Shown here: positions 36,018 through 45,763 of the stretch, one piece after another
How the letters are laid out: the number at the start of each line of letters is the position of its first letter
Position numbering within the stretch: the first letter of the stretch is position 1
Program-made: the position numbers and the translations under genes
The notes under the pieces: model-generated
The model's database searches: none
Told to the model about the DNA's origin: nothing
What the model saw: the letters and a program-made list of their open reading frames with translations, nothing else
Assembly (NCBI GenBank): GCA_964527215.1
Contig: CAZGNZ010000032.1
Span: forward strand, 1 to 53,091
Length of the DNA: 53,091 nt
Source: CAZGNZ01 sp964527215
Lineage (GTDB): Bacteria > Fidelibacterota > Marinisomatia > SCGC-AAA003-L08 > JACNLC01
Reading direction: 5' to 3'

Positions 36018-36824
36018 ATGTCTCCTCCCTGGAAAAAACCCAAATCTGATGACAGCCGACTTCCGCCGGAACCCCGAAAGTATCCGCCCATTCGAAAGCG
36101 CTGGGGGCAGAATTTTCTCATGGATCCCAACATATCCCGTAAAATTGCAGGTTTGACAAAGGCTGGCAAAAAAGACTTTATTCTTGAAATAGGACCAGGT
36201 CGCGGAGCGCTGACTCAATTGCTGAAAAAGACCGGTGCGAGGATCGCGGCGGTCGAAATAGATCCTCTGCTGGTCAGGGAACTGGAGCTAGATTTTGGGA
36301 GCAGCGTCAATATCATCGAAAAGGATATTCTTGAATTTGACCTCCATTCCTGCCCTGATAATTATATTGTCATCGGGAATCTGCCTTACAATATTACGTC
36401 TCCTGTCATATTCAGACTGCTGGAAACGCCTGGCTGGTGCAGAATCATTTTGATGATTCAGAAAGAAGTGGCGGAACGTATCTGTGCAGAATCCAACAGC
36501 AAACTGTACGGCAGGATGACGGTCATGGCGCAGACTTTTTCAAAGGTAAAAATTCAATTTTATGTTCCTCCCTCCGTGTTTTTGCCTCAGCCGGATGTCC
36601 ATTCTGCGGTCATCACCATTGAGCCTGCAGAACCGCCGGATGTTGATTATGCCCGGTTTGCCGAACTGGTGAAGCAATCGTTTCTCCAGCGGCGTAAAAC
36701 ACTGCGCAACGCCCTTTCCGGAACAATGAATGCTCCTGCCAGAGAAAAATACGGCTCCCGCCGTGCAGAAAGCCTGTCGCCCCCGGATTTTGTTGATCTT
36801 TATAATCTTGTTTTCAAGCAATGA
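36018..36824 (+). CDS. rsmA: 16S rRNA dimethyladenosine transferase
   Basis: KsgA/RsmA, 268 residues, dimethylates two adjacent adenosines near the 3' end of 16S rRNA with S-adenosylmethionine during late 30S assembly. RWGQNFLMDPNI is the family start block, EIGPGRGALTQLL the SAM loop, and IGNLPYNITSPVIF carries the catalytic NLPY. The first 25 residues are a basic, proline-rich extension. The gene follows tatD by five bases and ends the metG-tatD-rsmA run. Confidence 0.97.
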   Translation: MSPPWKKPKSDDSRLPPEPRKYPPIRKRWGQNFLMDPNISRKIAGLTKAGKKDFILEIGPGRGALTQLLKKTGARIAAVEIDPLLVRELELDFGSSVNIIEKDILEFDLHSCPDNYIVIGNLPYNITSPVIFRLLETPGWCRIILMIQKEVAERICAESNSKLYGRMTVMAQTFSKVKIQFYVPPSVFLPQPDVHSAVITIEPAEPPDVDYARFAELVKQSFLQRRKTLRNALSGTMNAPAREKYGSRRAESLSPPDFVDLYNLVFKQ

Positions 36825-36907
36825 CAAGAAGTAAATTAAGTGCTTTTTCTTCTGGAAATAGTGTTGATTTTGTCGTTTTTTCTCCAGAGTTCTTATGAGG
36901 ATCTTTT

Positions 36908-37939
36908 ATGGCAGCCAAAAAGACAGCTAAATCTGATAAATCAGTGAAGGATAAAACCAAGCAGGGAAGTACGGCTTCGAAAAAAGAAGCGGTGCTTGAT
37001 CCTGAAGAAGTCTCCACGGAAACAGATGAGCTGTTAACCCACGAAAAGCAGCCGAAAGCCAAGTCAAAAAAACAGACTGCACTGGAGAAAAAACTGCAGC
37101 GGATCGGCAGTGATGCCAATCGTGCCCTGAGCAGATATCTTCAGGAAATCGGCCGGTTTCAACCCCTTGATCCTTCCCGTGAAGTCGAACTGGCCTGTCG
37201 AGTGAAGCAGGGCGACCGCAGGGCGTTGAAGGAACTGACGGAAGCAAACCTGCGATTTGTGGTCAGTGTTGCGAAGGATTATCAGGGACAGGGGCTTCCG
37301 CTGACGGACCTGATCAATGAAGGAAATCTGGGTCTGATCAAAGCCGCGGAACGGTTTGATGAAACTCGGGGATTTAAGTTCATCTCCTATGCCGTTTGGT
37401 GGATTCGTCAGTCAGTCCTGCAGGCCCTGGCAGAGCATTCCCGTATCATCCGTCTGCCTCTGAACCGGGTTGGTACAATCAGCAAAATCAACAAAGCCAG
37501 TGAGCGGCTGGAACAGGAATTTGAACGTTCACCGCGGGATGACGAACTGGCCCGACAGCTGGATATGCGTTCTCACGAGGTGGCGGATGCGGTTCGAATC
37601 TCCCGCAGACATCACTCGCTGGATACACCCTTTTCTGATGAAGACAAAAACTGCCTGCTGGATGTAATCGAAGATACCAAGCAGGAATCACCGGACAAGT
37701 ACCTTATGAAGGACTCACTCCGGGAAGAGGTTGAAGCTGCCCTGAACACCCTGAAGGAACGGGAGCGGGACGTAATAAAAATGTATTTCGGCATCGGCCG
37801 TGATTATGCTCTCACCCTCAATGAAATCGGAGAGGAATTTGATTTGACCCGGGAACGGGTGCGGCAGATAAAAGAAAAAGCCATCAAGCGTCTGCGTCAT
37901 AAGTCGCGCAGCAAAAAATTAAGATCGTATTTAGGGTAA
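36908..37939 (+). CDS. rpoD: Primary-type RNA polymerase sigma factor (RpoD/SigA family)
   Basis: A 343-residue sigma-70 factor with regions 1.2, 2, 3 and 4 but no region 1.1. A lysine-rich tail of about 75 residues comes first. Region 1.2/2.1 starts ALSRYLQEIGRFQPL; region 2 has LTDLINEGNLGLIKAAERFD and FISYAVWWIRQSVLQAL; region 4 ends LTLNEIGEEFDLTRERVRQIKEKAIKRLRHKSR. Length and layout fit the housekeeping factor of Bacteroidota-like bacteria. GAGG lies upstream of the ATG. rpsU follows 23 bases later, so the two are probably co-transcribed. A second primary-type factor elsewhere cannot be excluded. Confidence 0.93.
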   Translation: MAAKKTAKSDKSVKDKTKQGSTASKKEAVLDPEEVSTETDELLTHEKQPKAKSKKQTALEKKLQRIGSDANRALSRYLQEIGRFQPLDPSREVELACRVKQGDRRALKELTEANLRFVVSVAKDYQGQGLPLTDLINEGNLGLIKAAERFDETRGFKFISYAVWWIRQSVLQALAEHSRIIRLPLNRVGTISKINKASERLEQEFERSPRDDELARQLDMRSHEVADAVRISRRHHSLDTPFSDEDKNCLLDVIEDTKQESPDKYLMKDSLREEVEAALNTLKERERDVIKMYFGIGRDYALTLNEIGEEFDLTRERVRQIKEKAIKRLRHKSRSKKLRSYLG

Positions 37940-37962
37940 CCACAAACAAAGGAAGTATTGGA

Positions 37963-38166
37963 TTGATTATCGTTAATGTGAATGACGGCGAACCATTTGA
38001 AAGAGCATTAAAACGTTTTAAGAAGAAATTCGAAAAAGCCGGCGTCCTGCGGGATGTAAAACGCAAAGCATATTACATGAAACCCAGTGAAGCCAAACGT
38101 ATCGCCGCCCAAAAAGCCGCCAAAGCTCGTCATCGCATGATGCGGCTGCGCAATCTGAGCCGGTAA
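37963..38166 (+). CDS. rpsU: 30S ribosomal protein S21
   Basis: A 67-residue basic protein of the 30S subunit, needed for translation initiation. It matches S21 along its length: MIIVNVNDGEPFERALKRFK, then YYMKPSEAKR and a basic tail. The start is TTG at 37963, the only codon that gives the family start, with AAAGGAAG about eight bases upstream. It follows rpoD and is followed by a terminator. Confidence 0.94.
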   Translation: MIIVNVNDGEPFERALKRFKKKFEKAGVLRDVKRKAYYMKPSEAKRIAAQKAAKARHRMMRLRNLSR

Positions 38167-38211
38167 CTTCAAACCGGCACTGTTATAATACTATCTGACT
38201 GCTGAACGGAG

Positions 38212-38272
38212 CCTGGCTGCTTCGCAGCAGGTCGGCCTGTCCTCGGATTCCTCCGGGGGTTTTTTGTTTCAC
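38212..38272 (+). terminator. Likely intrinsic terminator after rpsU
   Basis: Two stems, GCTGC-TTC-GCAGC (about 38216-38228) and an imperfect CCTCGGA/TCCGGGGG stem ending before TTTTTTG at about 38262-38268. The position 50-100 bases past the rpsU stop fits the end of the rpoD-rpsU transcript. Confidence 0.65.
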
Positions 38273-39424
38273 GGAACAGGCCAAATTCAATCGCCGAATC
38301 CTCCCCTTCCATTCAGTATACTGGAAGTCCAAACGAACTGAACCAAAGAACCCAGCCTTGCACGGAAAACGGTTTCTGTTCCATTCATCATTGTTTTTTC
38401 ATTTTGGGTCCGATCCCTCCATCAATTCAACCGCCGGACGATGCCTGCAAATGTCCGTTCTCCGTTTGCCCAGTATGGGTTTTAATGCCAGCAACTGAAC
38501 TGTGCAGTGGCGAAGAAGTACGATTCCTCGTGAATAGATCGTCTGCGGTTTGGATTGCGTTGTTATAGTAGCTGGTCCGCATATTTCACGAGAATATCTA
38601 TGCGTAAAATGCTTCGCATTTTCCGGTCAATGAACCATCAGGTCGTTTCTGTTTCAATTACGCTCGATATTTGTCTCATTGTATCGTCCAGCACAATGTC
38701 GATGAATTTCCCCGCCCGTCAGCTGACGGGTGAGGTATCATTAGTGATATGATCAATTTTTTTTTTCTCCGCCACGCCAAATGGCGGATTTCCAACAAGC
38801 GGCGGGGAATACACCCAGTTACACTCGTCAGTCAGGAGACGGATTAAAAATCCGCCCACTGGCGGATTCAAACATCTTCGCAGGCTTTGCATAATCAACC
38901 CGCTCCGTCATCTCATTTCGAAGCCTCATGAAACATCCGGGCCAGTACTGTAAACAGAAAACAGGCTGACCACGCAAGACCACATAAAAGCGATTGACCC
39001 ACGCCCAGACAATGCAAGAAGGATTGACATTAATCTTGAGAGCCACAGCGAAATGCTACCGGTGAGTTTGCACATTGGCATAATTTCAATGTAGTTCTGC
39101 GTTTCCTGATGGAGATCAAAGACCAATTGAACATGCTCTAAGTACGGAGTTTTTATGAGGTGACGATAATGTGCAGATGTATGGCATAACAACAATGCCT
39201 TGCCGCCGGACTGTCAGCCGCGGGTCCGCTGGCTCGCTTTGTAACAACATTGCGTTTGTCCTTTCGGTCTGGTTCATTCAATGCCTGCAGCTGCAGATGG
39301 CAGGCGATATGTGCAGCAACATTCACCTTTGATGTATCTATAAAAAATCGGGATTGAGCTTCAGTTTCTTTTCATTCAGAATTTAATTGAACTAAATTAG
39401 ACCGCTGGTCAAAGGAGTCATTCA
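38273..39424. other. Long gene-free region around a family 2 repeat
   Basis: About 1.15 kb with no credible gene. It holds the family 2 repeat copy at 38575-38945. On its right side, minus-strand frames over about 38830-39195 have no recognised product and change frame, so they could be a decayed gene or chance. The last 60 bases before yqeY include AAAGGAG, its SD site. Confidence 0.6.
38575..38945 (+). repeat. Family 2 MITE-like repeat, copy 2
   Basis: Left end CCGCATATTTCACGAGAATATC and right end ...CTCATGAAACATCCGG match copy 1 (1946-2392) in the same orientation, as does ATGCGTAAAATGCTTCGCAT next to the left end. The inner module, about 38700-38875, is the reverse complement of the inner module of copy 1: AATTTCCCCGCCCGTCAGC comes first and GTTACACTCGTC later. 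It also carries an extra palindromic segment (GGAGACGGATTAAAAATCCG) that copy 1 lacks at that point. No coding capacity. Confidence 0.8.
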
Positions 39425-39862
39425 ATGCTTTCAAGTTTGCAACAGGAATTGAAGTCTGCCATGAAATCCGGTGACAAAGCACGGATTGCGGCCCTGCGCA
39501 ATATGATTGCCAAACTTCGGGCAAAGCAGATTGATAAAGGTTCAGATCTTACCGATAGCGACAGCATCAAAGTGCTGCAGGGGGTCGGCAAACAGCTAAA
39601 AGATGCACTGCAGCAATACCGGAATGCCGGGCGTTCTGATCTGGCAGAAAAAGAAGCCGCTGAACTGAAAGTATTGGAAGAGTTCCTTCCTGAAGCCTTG
39701 TCCGAGGAAGATATCAATTCAATCGTCAAGAGGTTCATTGCTGAGACCGGGGCACAGTCCATGGCCGACATGGGTCGTGTAATGCCGCTGGTAATGAAGG
39801 AAATTGCCGGTCGCGGTGACGGCAGATTGGCACAACAAATTGTTAGGGAGCACTTAGCATAA
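39425..39862 (+). CDS. yqeY: GatB/YqeY domain protein
   Basis: A 145-residue cytosolic protein homologous to the tail domain of GatB that contacts tRNA; its own role is unproven. The family pattern is present: LKSAMKSGDKARIAALRNMIAKLR, then RSDLAEKEAAELKVLEEFLPEALSEEDI and GRVMPLVMKEIAGRGDG. AAAGGAG precedes the ATG. In many bacteria yqeY follows rpsU directly; here a family 2 repeat and about 1.2 kb separate them. Its stop overlaps cvpA. Confidence 0.94.
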   Translation: MLSSLQQELKSAMKSGDKARIAALRNMIAKLRAKQIDKGSDLTDSDSIKVLQGVGKQLKDALQQYRNAGRSDLAEKEAAELKVLEEFLPEALSEEDINSIVKRFIAETGAQSMADMGRVMPLVMKEIAGRGDGRLAQQIVREHLA

Positions 39863-40434
39863 TGGATATGAGTATTGTAGATCTTGTCATTATCGCCATT
39901 CTGATTGCCTTCGCCGGGATGGGCGCCTGGCGCGGGTTTGTCATTGAAATTGGCCAGATTATCGGTCTGGCAGGCGGAATAATCGTGGCAAACAAAACCC
40001 ACACAATTCTGGCAACCATGTTTGAATCGTCCATTGCAAATCCACAGGTTCGGCTGGTGGTTGCGTATCTTTCAATTTTCCTGGTAATTACCATTCTGGT
40101 GGCATTCATGGCCAAGGCAGTAAGTAAGATGTTTGAGTTCCTGATGCTGAACTGGCTTAACCGCCTGCTTGGCGCTGTTTTTGGTATAGTGAAAGGATTT
40201 CTCATTGTAAGCGTTGTCATTTTTGCAATAGATATGCTGCCGCAGGCTGAAAGTCTTCGAGGTCAGCTGCATTCCGGTTCCTCCATGTATAAACTGAGTA
40301 AAGCCATGAACGACTGGATTATGACAAATATCGATATGTCAGATACTTACAAGGATGTCGAGGGTAAAGTGCAAAGCCAGTTTCAGGGCGATGAAAGCCT
40401 TGAAAAAGCCAAAAAGTATCTGGAAGAAGAATAA
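39862..40434 (+). CDS. CvpA-family membrane protein
   Basis: A 190-residue protein with about four membrane helices (LVIIAILIAFAGMGAWRGF, IIGLAGGIIVA, VVAYLSIFLVITILVAFMA, GIVKGFLIVSVVIFAI) and a polar C terminus. It matches the CvpA/colicin V production family, whose exact job is uncertain. Its ATG shares a base with the yqeY stop (TAATG). An intrinsic terminator lies shortly after its stop. Confidence 0.9.
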   Translation: MDMSIVDLVIIAILIAFAGMGAWRGFVIEIGQIIGLAGGIIVANKTHTILATMFESSIANPQVRLVVAYLSIFLVITILVAFMAKAVSKMFEFLMLNWLNRLLGAVFGIVKGFLIVSVVIFAIDMLPQAESLRGQLHSGSSMYKLSKAMNDWIMTNIDMSDTYKDVEGKVQSQFQGDESLEKAKKYLEEE

Positions 40435-40478
40435 ACAGGCTGTGTCTGCCCGGCATTTAATTAAGATTTGAAAAATCA

Positions 40479-40508
40479 TGGGGCCAGCTGAGCTGGCCTC
40501 TTTTTATT
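40479..40508 (+). terminator. Intrinsic terminator after cvpA
   Basis: GGCCAGCTGAGCTGGCC forms a perfect eight-base-pair stem followed by TCTTTTTATT. It lies 45 bases past the cvpA stop and ends three bases before the chosen mutS2 start. A frame start at 40478 would put this structure inside mutS2 and is therefore rejected. Confidence 0.8.
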
Positions 40509-40510
40509 CC

Positions 40511-42862
40511 ATGAAACTAGCACCCAACATCGCCAGGGATCTTGGCTTTGATACTGTCAAAAACTGGCTGAAAGAACGCACCCATTCGGAACAGACTGTT
40601 CAGGAAATAGCCCGGCTGTTTCCATCCTCCGACATCAACATCATCCGGCATCGTCAGACGCTTGCCAACGAAATCGCAGCTGCATTTGACAGAGACGAGT
40701 CCACACCGCTGCGGGAATTCCCCGATATCACATCCTGGCTTCCCAGCTTGAATATCGTCAATACACGACTTTCTCCGGAACAGTTCCGGGAGCTCTATCA
40801 GGTGATTGTCAGTATTCGGGAACTGAAGCATTATCTGGCCCGGGATCACTTTCCGGTCTGGCATGAGTATGCCGTCGGCATGGCAGATCTTGAAGAACAG
40901 GAAAATCATATTCGACGGGTGTTTGATGATGAATTTCAGGTCCGCGACAGTGCCAGCGGAGAATTAAAGCAAATTCGCCGGTCTATCAGACAGACAGAAT
41001 CCGCCATTCACCGGAGAATGCAGGACCTGTTCAGCGAAGCGCTCTCCAACAACTGGCTCAATGGTGATAAAATTGTCTGGCGCGAAGGACGGCTGTCCCT
41101 GCCGATGCGGGCCAGTCACAAGCGGAAGATCAAAGGAATCGTGCATAGTGAATCCGGTACGGGGCAGACTTCCTTTGTTGAGCCGTTGGAAATCATTGAG
41201 CGGAATAACGATCTGGCTGAACTTCAGTTTGTGGAGCGGGCTGAAATCCAACGGATTCTGCAGGAACTAACTGCAGAATTCCACCCGCATTACGAATGCC
41301 TGGAGGAATCTCTGGCTGTCATGGTCCGTTTTGACATGCACGCTGCGTTTGCCCGCTTCTCTGAAGTTACCAGCGGTACCCGTCCCGAGTTCACCTCGGA
41401 CGGTTCAATCAGTGTGGAGCTGGGCCGAAACCCGATCCTGGAACTGAGCGGGAAAAAGGTGGTCCCGCTGAATCTGAAACTCAACAGATCCACCCGGGTC
41501 CTGCTGCTGTCCGGTCCCAATGCCGGCGGTAAAACCGTCACCCTGAAAACAGTCGGACTGTTTGCCATACTTGCCCAATGCGGTCTGAATCTGCCGGCCT
41601 GGAAAACAAACCTGCCTGTTTTCACCCGGATTGTAACGGATATCGGAGACCAGCAGTCCATCGAGAATGATTTATCCACCTTTTCCGCCCATATCAAAAA
41701 CATCAAGTACATCCTGAAAGTGGCCGATGAACACACCCTGATCCTGATGGATGAACTGGGTACCGGAACCGATCCGGATGCCGGAACAGCCATCTCACGA
41801 GCGCTGCTGGAGAAACTGATCCAGCGCAGGAGTCAGGTGGTGGCGACCTCCCATCTCGGCGCACTGAAAATGTGGGCTCATGATACAAAGGGCATTATCA
41901 ACGGTGGGATGATATTCGACCCCGACCGGCTGGCACCCACCTACGAACTCAGTATCGGACATCCCGGCGGCAGCTTTGCCATTGAAATTTCAAAGCGGAT
42001 CGGTCTGCAGCCGGCGATTATTGAACGGGCAGAGGAACTGTTCGGTGATTCCTCGGTGAAACTGGAAATCCTGCTGAATGATTTGGAAGCACGGCAGGCC
42101 AAAATCAGGAAAATGGAAAATGATATCGGCAACCGGGCTCGAAAGCTGAAAACCCGTGAAGACCGGATCAACGAACTGGAAACAGAGGTCAAACGGCATC
42201 ATCGCAATGCCCGCAGTGAGGCATTGAAAGAGTCCAGGGAAATTATTGCAAATGCCCGGCGCGAGGCCGAAAATCTGGTTCAGCATATCCGGAAAAAAGA
42301 TGCAGGATCAGAGGCCATCAGAAAAACACGCACCACGATTGAGAAACGGCTGAAGAATATTGACCGGAAGCTGCGGTACAGTGACGATGTCCCCGGCGGT
42401 GCACTGAAAGCAGAAGAAGCGGCCAAAGGACTGCAGGTAAAAATACCTCATCTGGATGAATCCGGTGTGATCGTTCTGCCGCCGGACAACCAGCAGCGTG
42501 TGACTGTGGAAGTGAATGGAATCCGGATCAAACTGAAAGTCAATCAGCTGGTCCGGGATGTGTCTGAGGAAAAACCGTCCGGGACCGTAACAGCCGGGAC
42601 CAATGAGGTCTCTCAGCCCGAGAGTTACCGGATTGATCTGCGCGGCATGCGGGTGGAGGAAGCAGTGAACTACCTCGAAAAATATCTGGACGGAGCACTG
42701 ATTGCCGGTCTGAAAGAAGTGGAAATACTCCACGGAAAAGGGACCGGCGCGCTGATGGATGCGGTCCGAAGTTATCTGAAAAGGCAGCCTTTTGTGAAAT
42801 CCTATGATTTTGCCCATCCCGATTTCGGCGGGGCGGGAATCACCATTGCGGAGCTGGGCTGA
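40511..42862 (+). CDS. mutS2: Endonuclease MutS2
   Basis: A 783-residue MutS-like ATPase without the mismatch-binding domains, but with a C-terminal Smr nuclease domain. Relatives suppress recombination or act on collided ribosomes. Walker A GPNAGGKT is near residue 335, Walker B LILMDELGTGTDP near 410, then SHLGALKMWA. A coiled-coil segment spans about 515-620, and the Smr domain covers the last 85 residues (IDLRGMRVEEAVNYLEKYL, EILHGKGTGALMDAVRSYL). The ATG at 40511 begins at the usual family start and avoids the upstream terminator; no SD site is visible. It overlaps dnaG by one base. Confidence 0.95.
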   Translation: MKLAPNIARDLGFDTVKNWLKERTHSEQTVQEIARLFPSSDINIIRHRQTLANEIAAAFDRDESTPLREFPDITSWLPSLNIVNTRLSPEQFRELYQVIVSIRELKHYLARDHFPVWHEYAVGMADLEEQENHIRRVFDDEFQVRDSASGELKQIRRSIRQTESAIHRRMQDLFSEALSNNWLNGDKIVWREGRLSLPMRASHKRKIKGIVHSESGTGQTSFVEPLEIIERNNDLAELQFVERAEIQRILQELTAEFHPHYECLEESLAVMVRFDMHAAFARFSEVTSGTRPEFTSDGSISVELGRNPILELSGKKVVPLNLKLNRSTRVLLLSGPNAGGKTVTLKTVGLFAILAQCGLNLPAWKTNLPVFTRIVTDIGDQQSIENDLSTFSAHIKNIKYILKVADEHTLILMDELGTGTDPDAGTAISRALLEKLIQRRSQVVATSHLGALKMWAHDTKGIINGGMIFDPDRLAPTYELSIGHPGGSFAIEISKRIGLQPAIIERAEELFGDSSVKLEILLNDLEARQAKIRKMENDIGNRARKLKTREDRINELETEVKRHHRNARSEALKESREIIANARREAENLVQHIRKKDAGSEAIRKTRTTIEKRLKNIDRKLRYSDDVPGGALKAEEAAKGLQVKIPHLDESGVIVLPPDNQQRVTVEVNGIRIKLKVNQLVRDVSEEKPSGTVTAGTNEVSQPESYRIDLRGMRVEEAVNYLEKYLDGALIAGLKEVEILHGKGTGALMDAVRSYLKRQPFVKSYDFAHPDFGGAGITIAELG

Positions 42863-44649
42863 TGGGCAGAATTTCCCAGCAGACCATTGAATTCATCCGC
42901 AGCAAAGCGGATATCGTTGAAGTGGTGGGGCAGTATGTCCAGCTGAAAAAGGCAGGGCGTAACTACAAGGGGCTGTGTCCCTTTCATGATGAGAAAACCC
43001 CTTCTTTTGTGGTCAGTGAGCAAAAGCAGATATATCACTGCTTCGGATGCCACGAAGGCGGCGGTGTCATCAATTTCATCATGGCCATTGAAAATATGGA
43101 GTTTGTGGAAGCAGTTAAATTTCTGGGGGAGAAGTACGGCGTCGAAATTGAGAGCGGGGATTCCGGAAAACCCAAAGAACTGCTGGCCCAGCTGAGCGAA
43201 ATGCACGAGCTGGCAGCAAAACAGTATGCTGCAAATCTGGATACGCCGGACGGTAAAAAAGTGGTTGAATATTATCGGGATCGGGGACTGGATCAGCGGA
43301 CTGTTTCCTATTTTCAGCTGGGTTACAGCGGGAAGCAGGAAACTGCCATTCTGGAACTGCTGCGCAGTAAGAACTTTTCCAGTCAGGCAATGCAGGAATC
43401 CGGCCTGATAATATCTACGGACAGAGGATACAAAGACCGGTTTGTCAGCCGGACCATGTTTCCCATCCGGGATACCCGAAAGCATCTGGTGGCCTTTGCC
43501 GGAAGGGTATTTGACAGTGATCATCCGGCCAAGTACATGAACAGTCCTGATACACCGCTGTATAACAAAAGCCGCATCCTCTATGGATTATGGGCATCGC
43601 GGGAAGCCGTCCGGAAGCAGGATCAGGTGATTGTCGTGGAGGGCTATCTGGATTATCTGCAGTTGTATCAGGCAGGGATACAGAATCTAGCGGCGGTGTC
43701 GGGAACCGGTTTTACGGATCAGCATGCCTCGGAAATCCGGAAATACAGCCGCAATGTGGTGCTGGCATACGACGGTGATTCTGCCGGAATCAAGGCGGCT
43801 GTTCGGGCAGGATTTGTCCTTCTTCAGCAGGGACTGGAACCAAAAATCATTGTACTGCCTGAAGGGCTTGATCCGGATGACTGGGTGAAGCGGGATGGTC
43901 CGGAACCGTTTTTGGAATCGGCTGCTTCGGCGAAGGGGCTGCTGCGGTTTCAGTTTGAGAAATTCGGTACAAAGCTGGAAAGCACCAGTGACAAGGCGCA
44001 GTACCTGAATCAGGTGCTGCAGGAGCTGGCGGGAATTTCCGATCAGGTGACCCGAGAGCTGTATCTCCGGGATTTTGCGGATATCACCGGTGTCAAGGAG
44101 CAGACGCTCTACAATGCGCTCCAGGATATTCTGAACAGGGCACGTCAGCGTCGTCCAAAACCTGGGCAGGCGAATGGGCAGGAAGTCAAATTGGCCACTC
44201 GGCTGTCGGATGGGCATTCAACGCTGGAAGACGAGCTGCTGCAGCTGTGTTTTGTCCCGGATATAAATGTAAGGATGATGCTCTATGATCATCTTGATCC
44301 GGACTGGCTGCGGTCTCAGGTAACGCGGCGGATATATGAAAAGGTGTATATTCATCTGCATTCAAATGTCCAGCCTGACTCCGGGGTGGTGCTGGACGGG
44401 CTGGAATTTCCGGAAGACCGCCGGAGACTTAGTGCTCTGGTGCTGGATGTGGATAAAATTCTGGCCGACCGGGACATGGCTGTGGAATGTCTGGTGCGTT
44501 TGGAACAGAAGTATATACAACGTGAGTTGGAAACCCACCGGGAACAGCTGAAGCAGGCTGGGACGGACCCGGAACAGATGAAGCAGCTCGTGGGACGAAT
44601 CTCGGAACTTCAGCAGCAGCAGCAGGCGGTACACAGTAAATATCAGTGA
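42862..44649 (+). CDS. dnaG: DNA primase
   Basis: Makes RNA primers for replication. It has 595 residues. The zinc-binding domain has Cys39, His42, Cys60 and Cys63 (CPFHDEKTPSF, YHCFGCHEGG). The TOPRIM core (VIVVEGYLDYLQLYQAG, AYDGDSAGIKAA) covers about 255-335. The C-terminal helicase-binding part ends in a Gln-rich tail. Its ATG overlaps the mutS2 stop (TGATG). Together with rpsU and rpoD upstream it represents the classic macromolecular synthesis genes in a scattered order. It is the last gene before the tRNA and the composition change. Confidence 0.96.
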   Translation: MGRISQQTIEFIRSKADIVEVVGQYVQLKKAGRNYKGLCPFHDEKTPSFVVSEQKQIYHCFGCHEGGGVINFIMAIENMEFVEAVKFLGEKYGVEIESGDSGKPKELLAQLSEMHELAAKQYAANLDTPDGKKVVEYYRDRGLDQRTVSYFQLGYSGKQETAILELLRSKNFSSQAMQESGLIISTDRGYKDRFVSRTMFPIRDTRKHLVAFAGRVFDSDHPAKYMNSPDTPLYNKSRILYGLWASREAVRKQDQVIVVEGYLDYLQLYQAGIQNLAAVSGTGFTDQHASEIRKYSRNVVLAYDGDSAGIKAAVRAGFVLLQQGLEPKIIVLPEGLDPDDWVKRDGPEPFLESAASAKGLLRFQFEKFGTKLESTSDKAQYLNQVLQELAGISDQVTRELYLRDFADITGVKEQTLYNALQDILNRARQRRPKPGQANGQEVKLATRLSDGHSTLEDELLQLCFVPDINVRMMLYDHLDPDWLRSQVTRRIYEKVYIHLHSNVQPDSGVVLDGLEFPEDRRRLSALVLDVDKILADRDMAVECLVRLEQKYIQRELETHREQLKQAGTDPEQMKQLVGRISELQQQQQAVHSKYQ

Positions 44650-44703
44650 CAGTAAATGTTTGTCGATCTGTAATTATTCCCGTTAAATTTCATGCCTTTC
44701 CTG

Positions 44704-44721
44704 ATGAATGAATTCATTCAT
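44704..44721. repeat. Perfect 18-base palindrome between dnaG and the tRNA gene
   Basis: ATGAATGAATTCATTCAT is a perfect inverted repeat with no loop, 55 bases past the dnaG stop. It could be a protein-binding site or part of the dnaG transcript end, but it lacks a T-run. Confidence 0.6.
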
Positions 44722-44737
44722 TGGTGAGGTTTGCGTA

Positions 44738-44767
44738 TTGTGCGCTGTCGATCAGTGTCATTAAAAT
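44738..44767 (+). promoter_or_regulatory. Likely promoter of the tRNA-Ile gene
   Basis: TTGTGC at 44738-44743 and TAAAAT at 44762-44767 are spaced by 18 bases, and the tRNA begins 10 bases past the second box, as expected for a housekeeping promoter serving a short 5' leader. Confidence 0.5.
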
Positions 44768-44777
44768 ACCGCACATC

Positions 44778-44850
<73 letters not shown>

Positions 44851-44857
44851 CAATGAT

Positions 44858-44895
44858 AAACTCCTGATAATTATTATCTTATCAGGAGTTTTTTA
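44858..44895 (+). terminator. Intrinsic terminator after the tRNA gene
   Basis: AACTCCTGATAA and TTATCAGGAGTT form a perfect 12-base-pair stem with an eight-base loop, followed by TTTTTT. It begins eight bases after the tRNA. Confidence 0.9.
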
Positions 44896-45763
44896 TTGAA
44901 ATATAACTAGTCTCAAAACTCGTTTAAATACCCTAAAATGGCCTAAAATGGACACGTTTTGTCACAATTTCGTCACAATTTTGTCGCAGTATTGTTAAAA
45001 TTCCGAAGACTGATCAACGTATAGCAACTATGATTATGTGATCATTGTGAAATAAAAACGGTTTTCACTCTAACACGATATTAAATATTTCAACAAAATT
45101 GTATCATATTAGTTTGGATTCGATCAGGTTGTATGGAATCTAATCTCAGCATCTGATTTATGAGACGTTGATTCTATTTTAGTTAATAAGCGAAGGAAGG
45201 TCATAATTAATAAATTGTTCAACACTTCGGCTTAGAAGTATGCAGGATTCTCATCGAGAAATAGTTCTCCATTGCGGTAGTAGTACAGTGATTTAGGGGC
45301 ATAATTATGAAAACAACCAATTTGATAATATTTATATTGTACAAGTACTGCAAATTTTTGCCTAAAGTTCAATGACAACTAGTATGAATAAAATTCAATG
45401 ACTGGCAATCTGGCACTGATGGTAGTTGAATGAAAATAAACATTATTACAAAGTTTTGGGATTTAGAATAAACACATGAGGTGGGTACTGTATTATACAT
45501 TTCTTTCCAAAACCACCCTATACTAGCAAGCGTGAACTTGGAACTTGTGCTATATAGCTTTGCAAACTTTTTCCAAATAGTAAAACTGTCTTTACCAGAA
45601 AATTATTTAGAAGTTACTATTCCAATTACGTAATTTTTACATTGTGTTTTCATATATGTAAATTTAATTGTACTTAGATCACATTTATTAAATGTAGGTG
45701 GTCCGCACCCTTTTGATAATGAACATATACTATTGTTATTTAACGTATTAACCAGGATTTTGG
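44896..45763. other. AT-rich gene-free region, left edge of a likely island
   Basis: About 870 bases with no credible gene and much higher AT content than everything to the left. Near its start are short direct repeats: CCTAAAATGG twice in tandem (44932-44951), then GTCACAATT at 44961-44969 and 44972-44980 and a related GTCGCAGT at 44983, with an 11-base period. Such repeats next to a tRNA 3' end resemble integrase arm sites, but no integrase gene is present. The promoter of the following regulator must lie here. Confidence 0.55.

Noticed and set aside
38828..39195. Minus-strand frames of 72 and 89 codons to the right of the family 2 repeat
   Set aside because: No known family, no SD site, two overlapping frames over the same DNA, and one runs into the repeat. 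A decayed gene cannot be excluded but is not supported.
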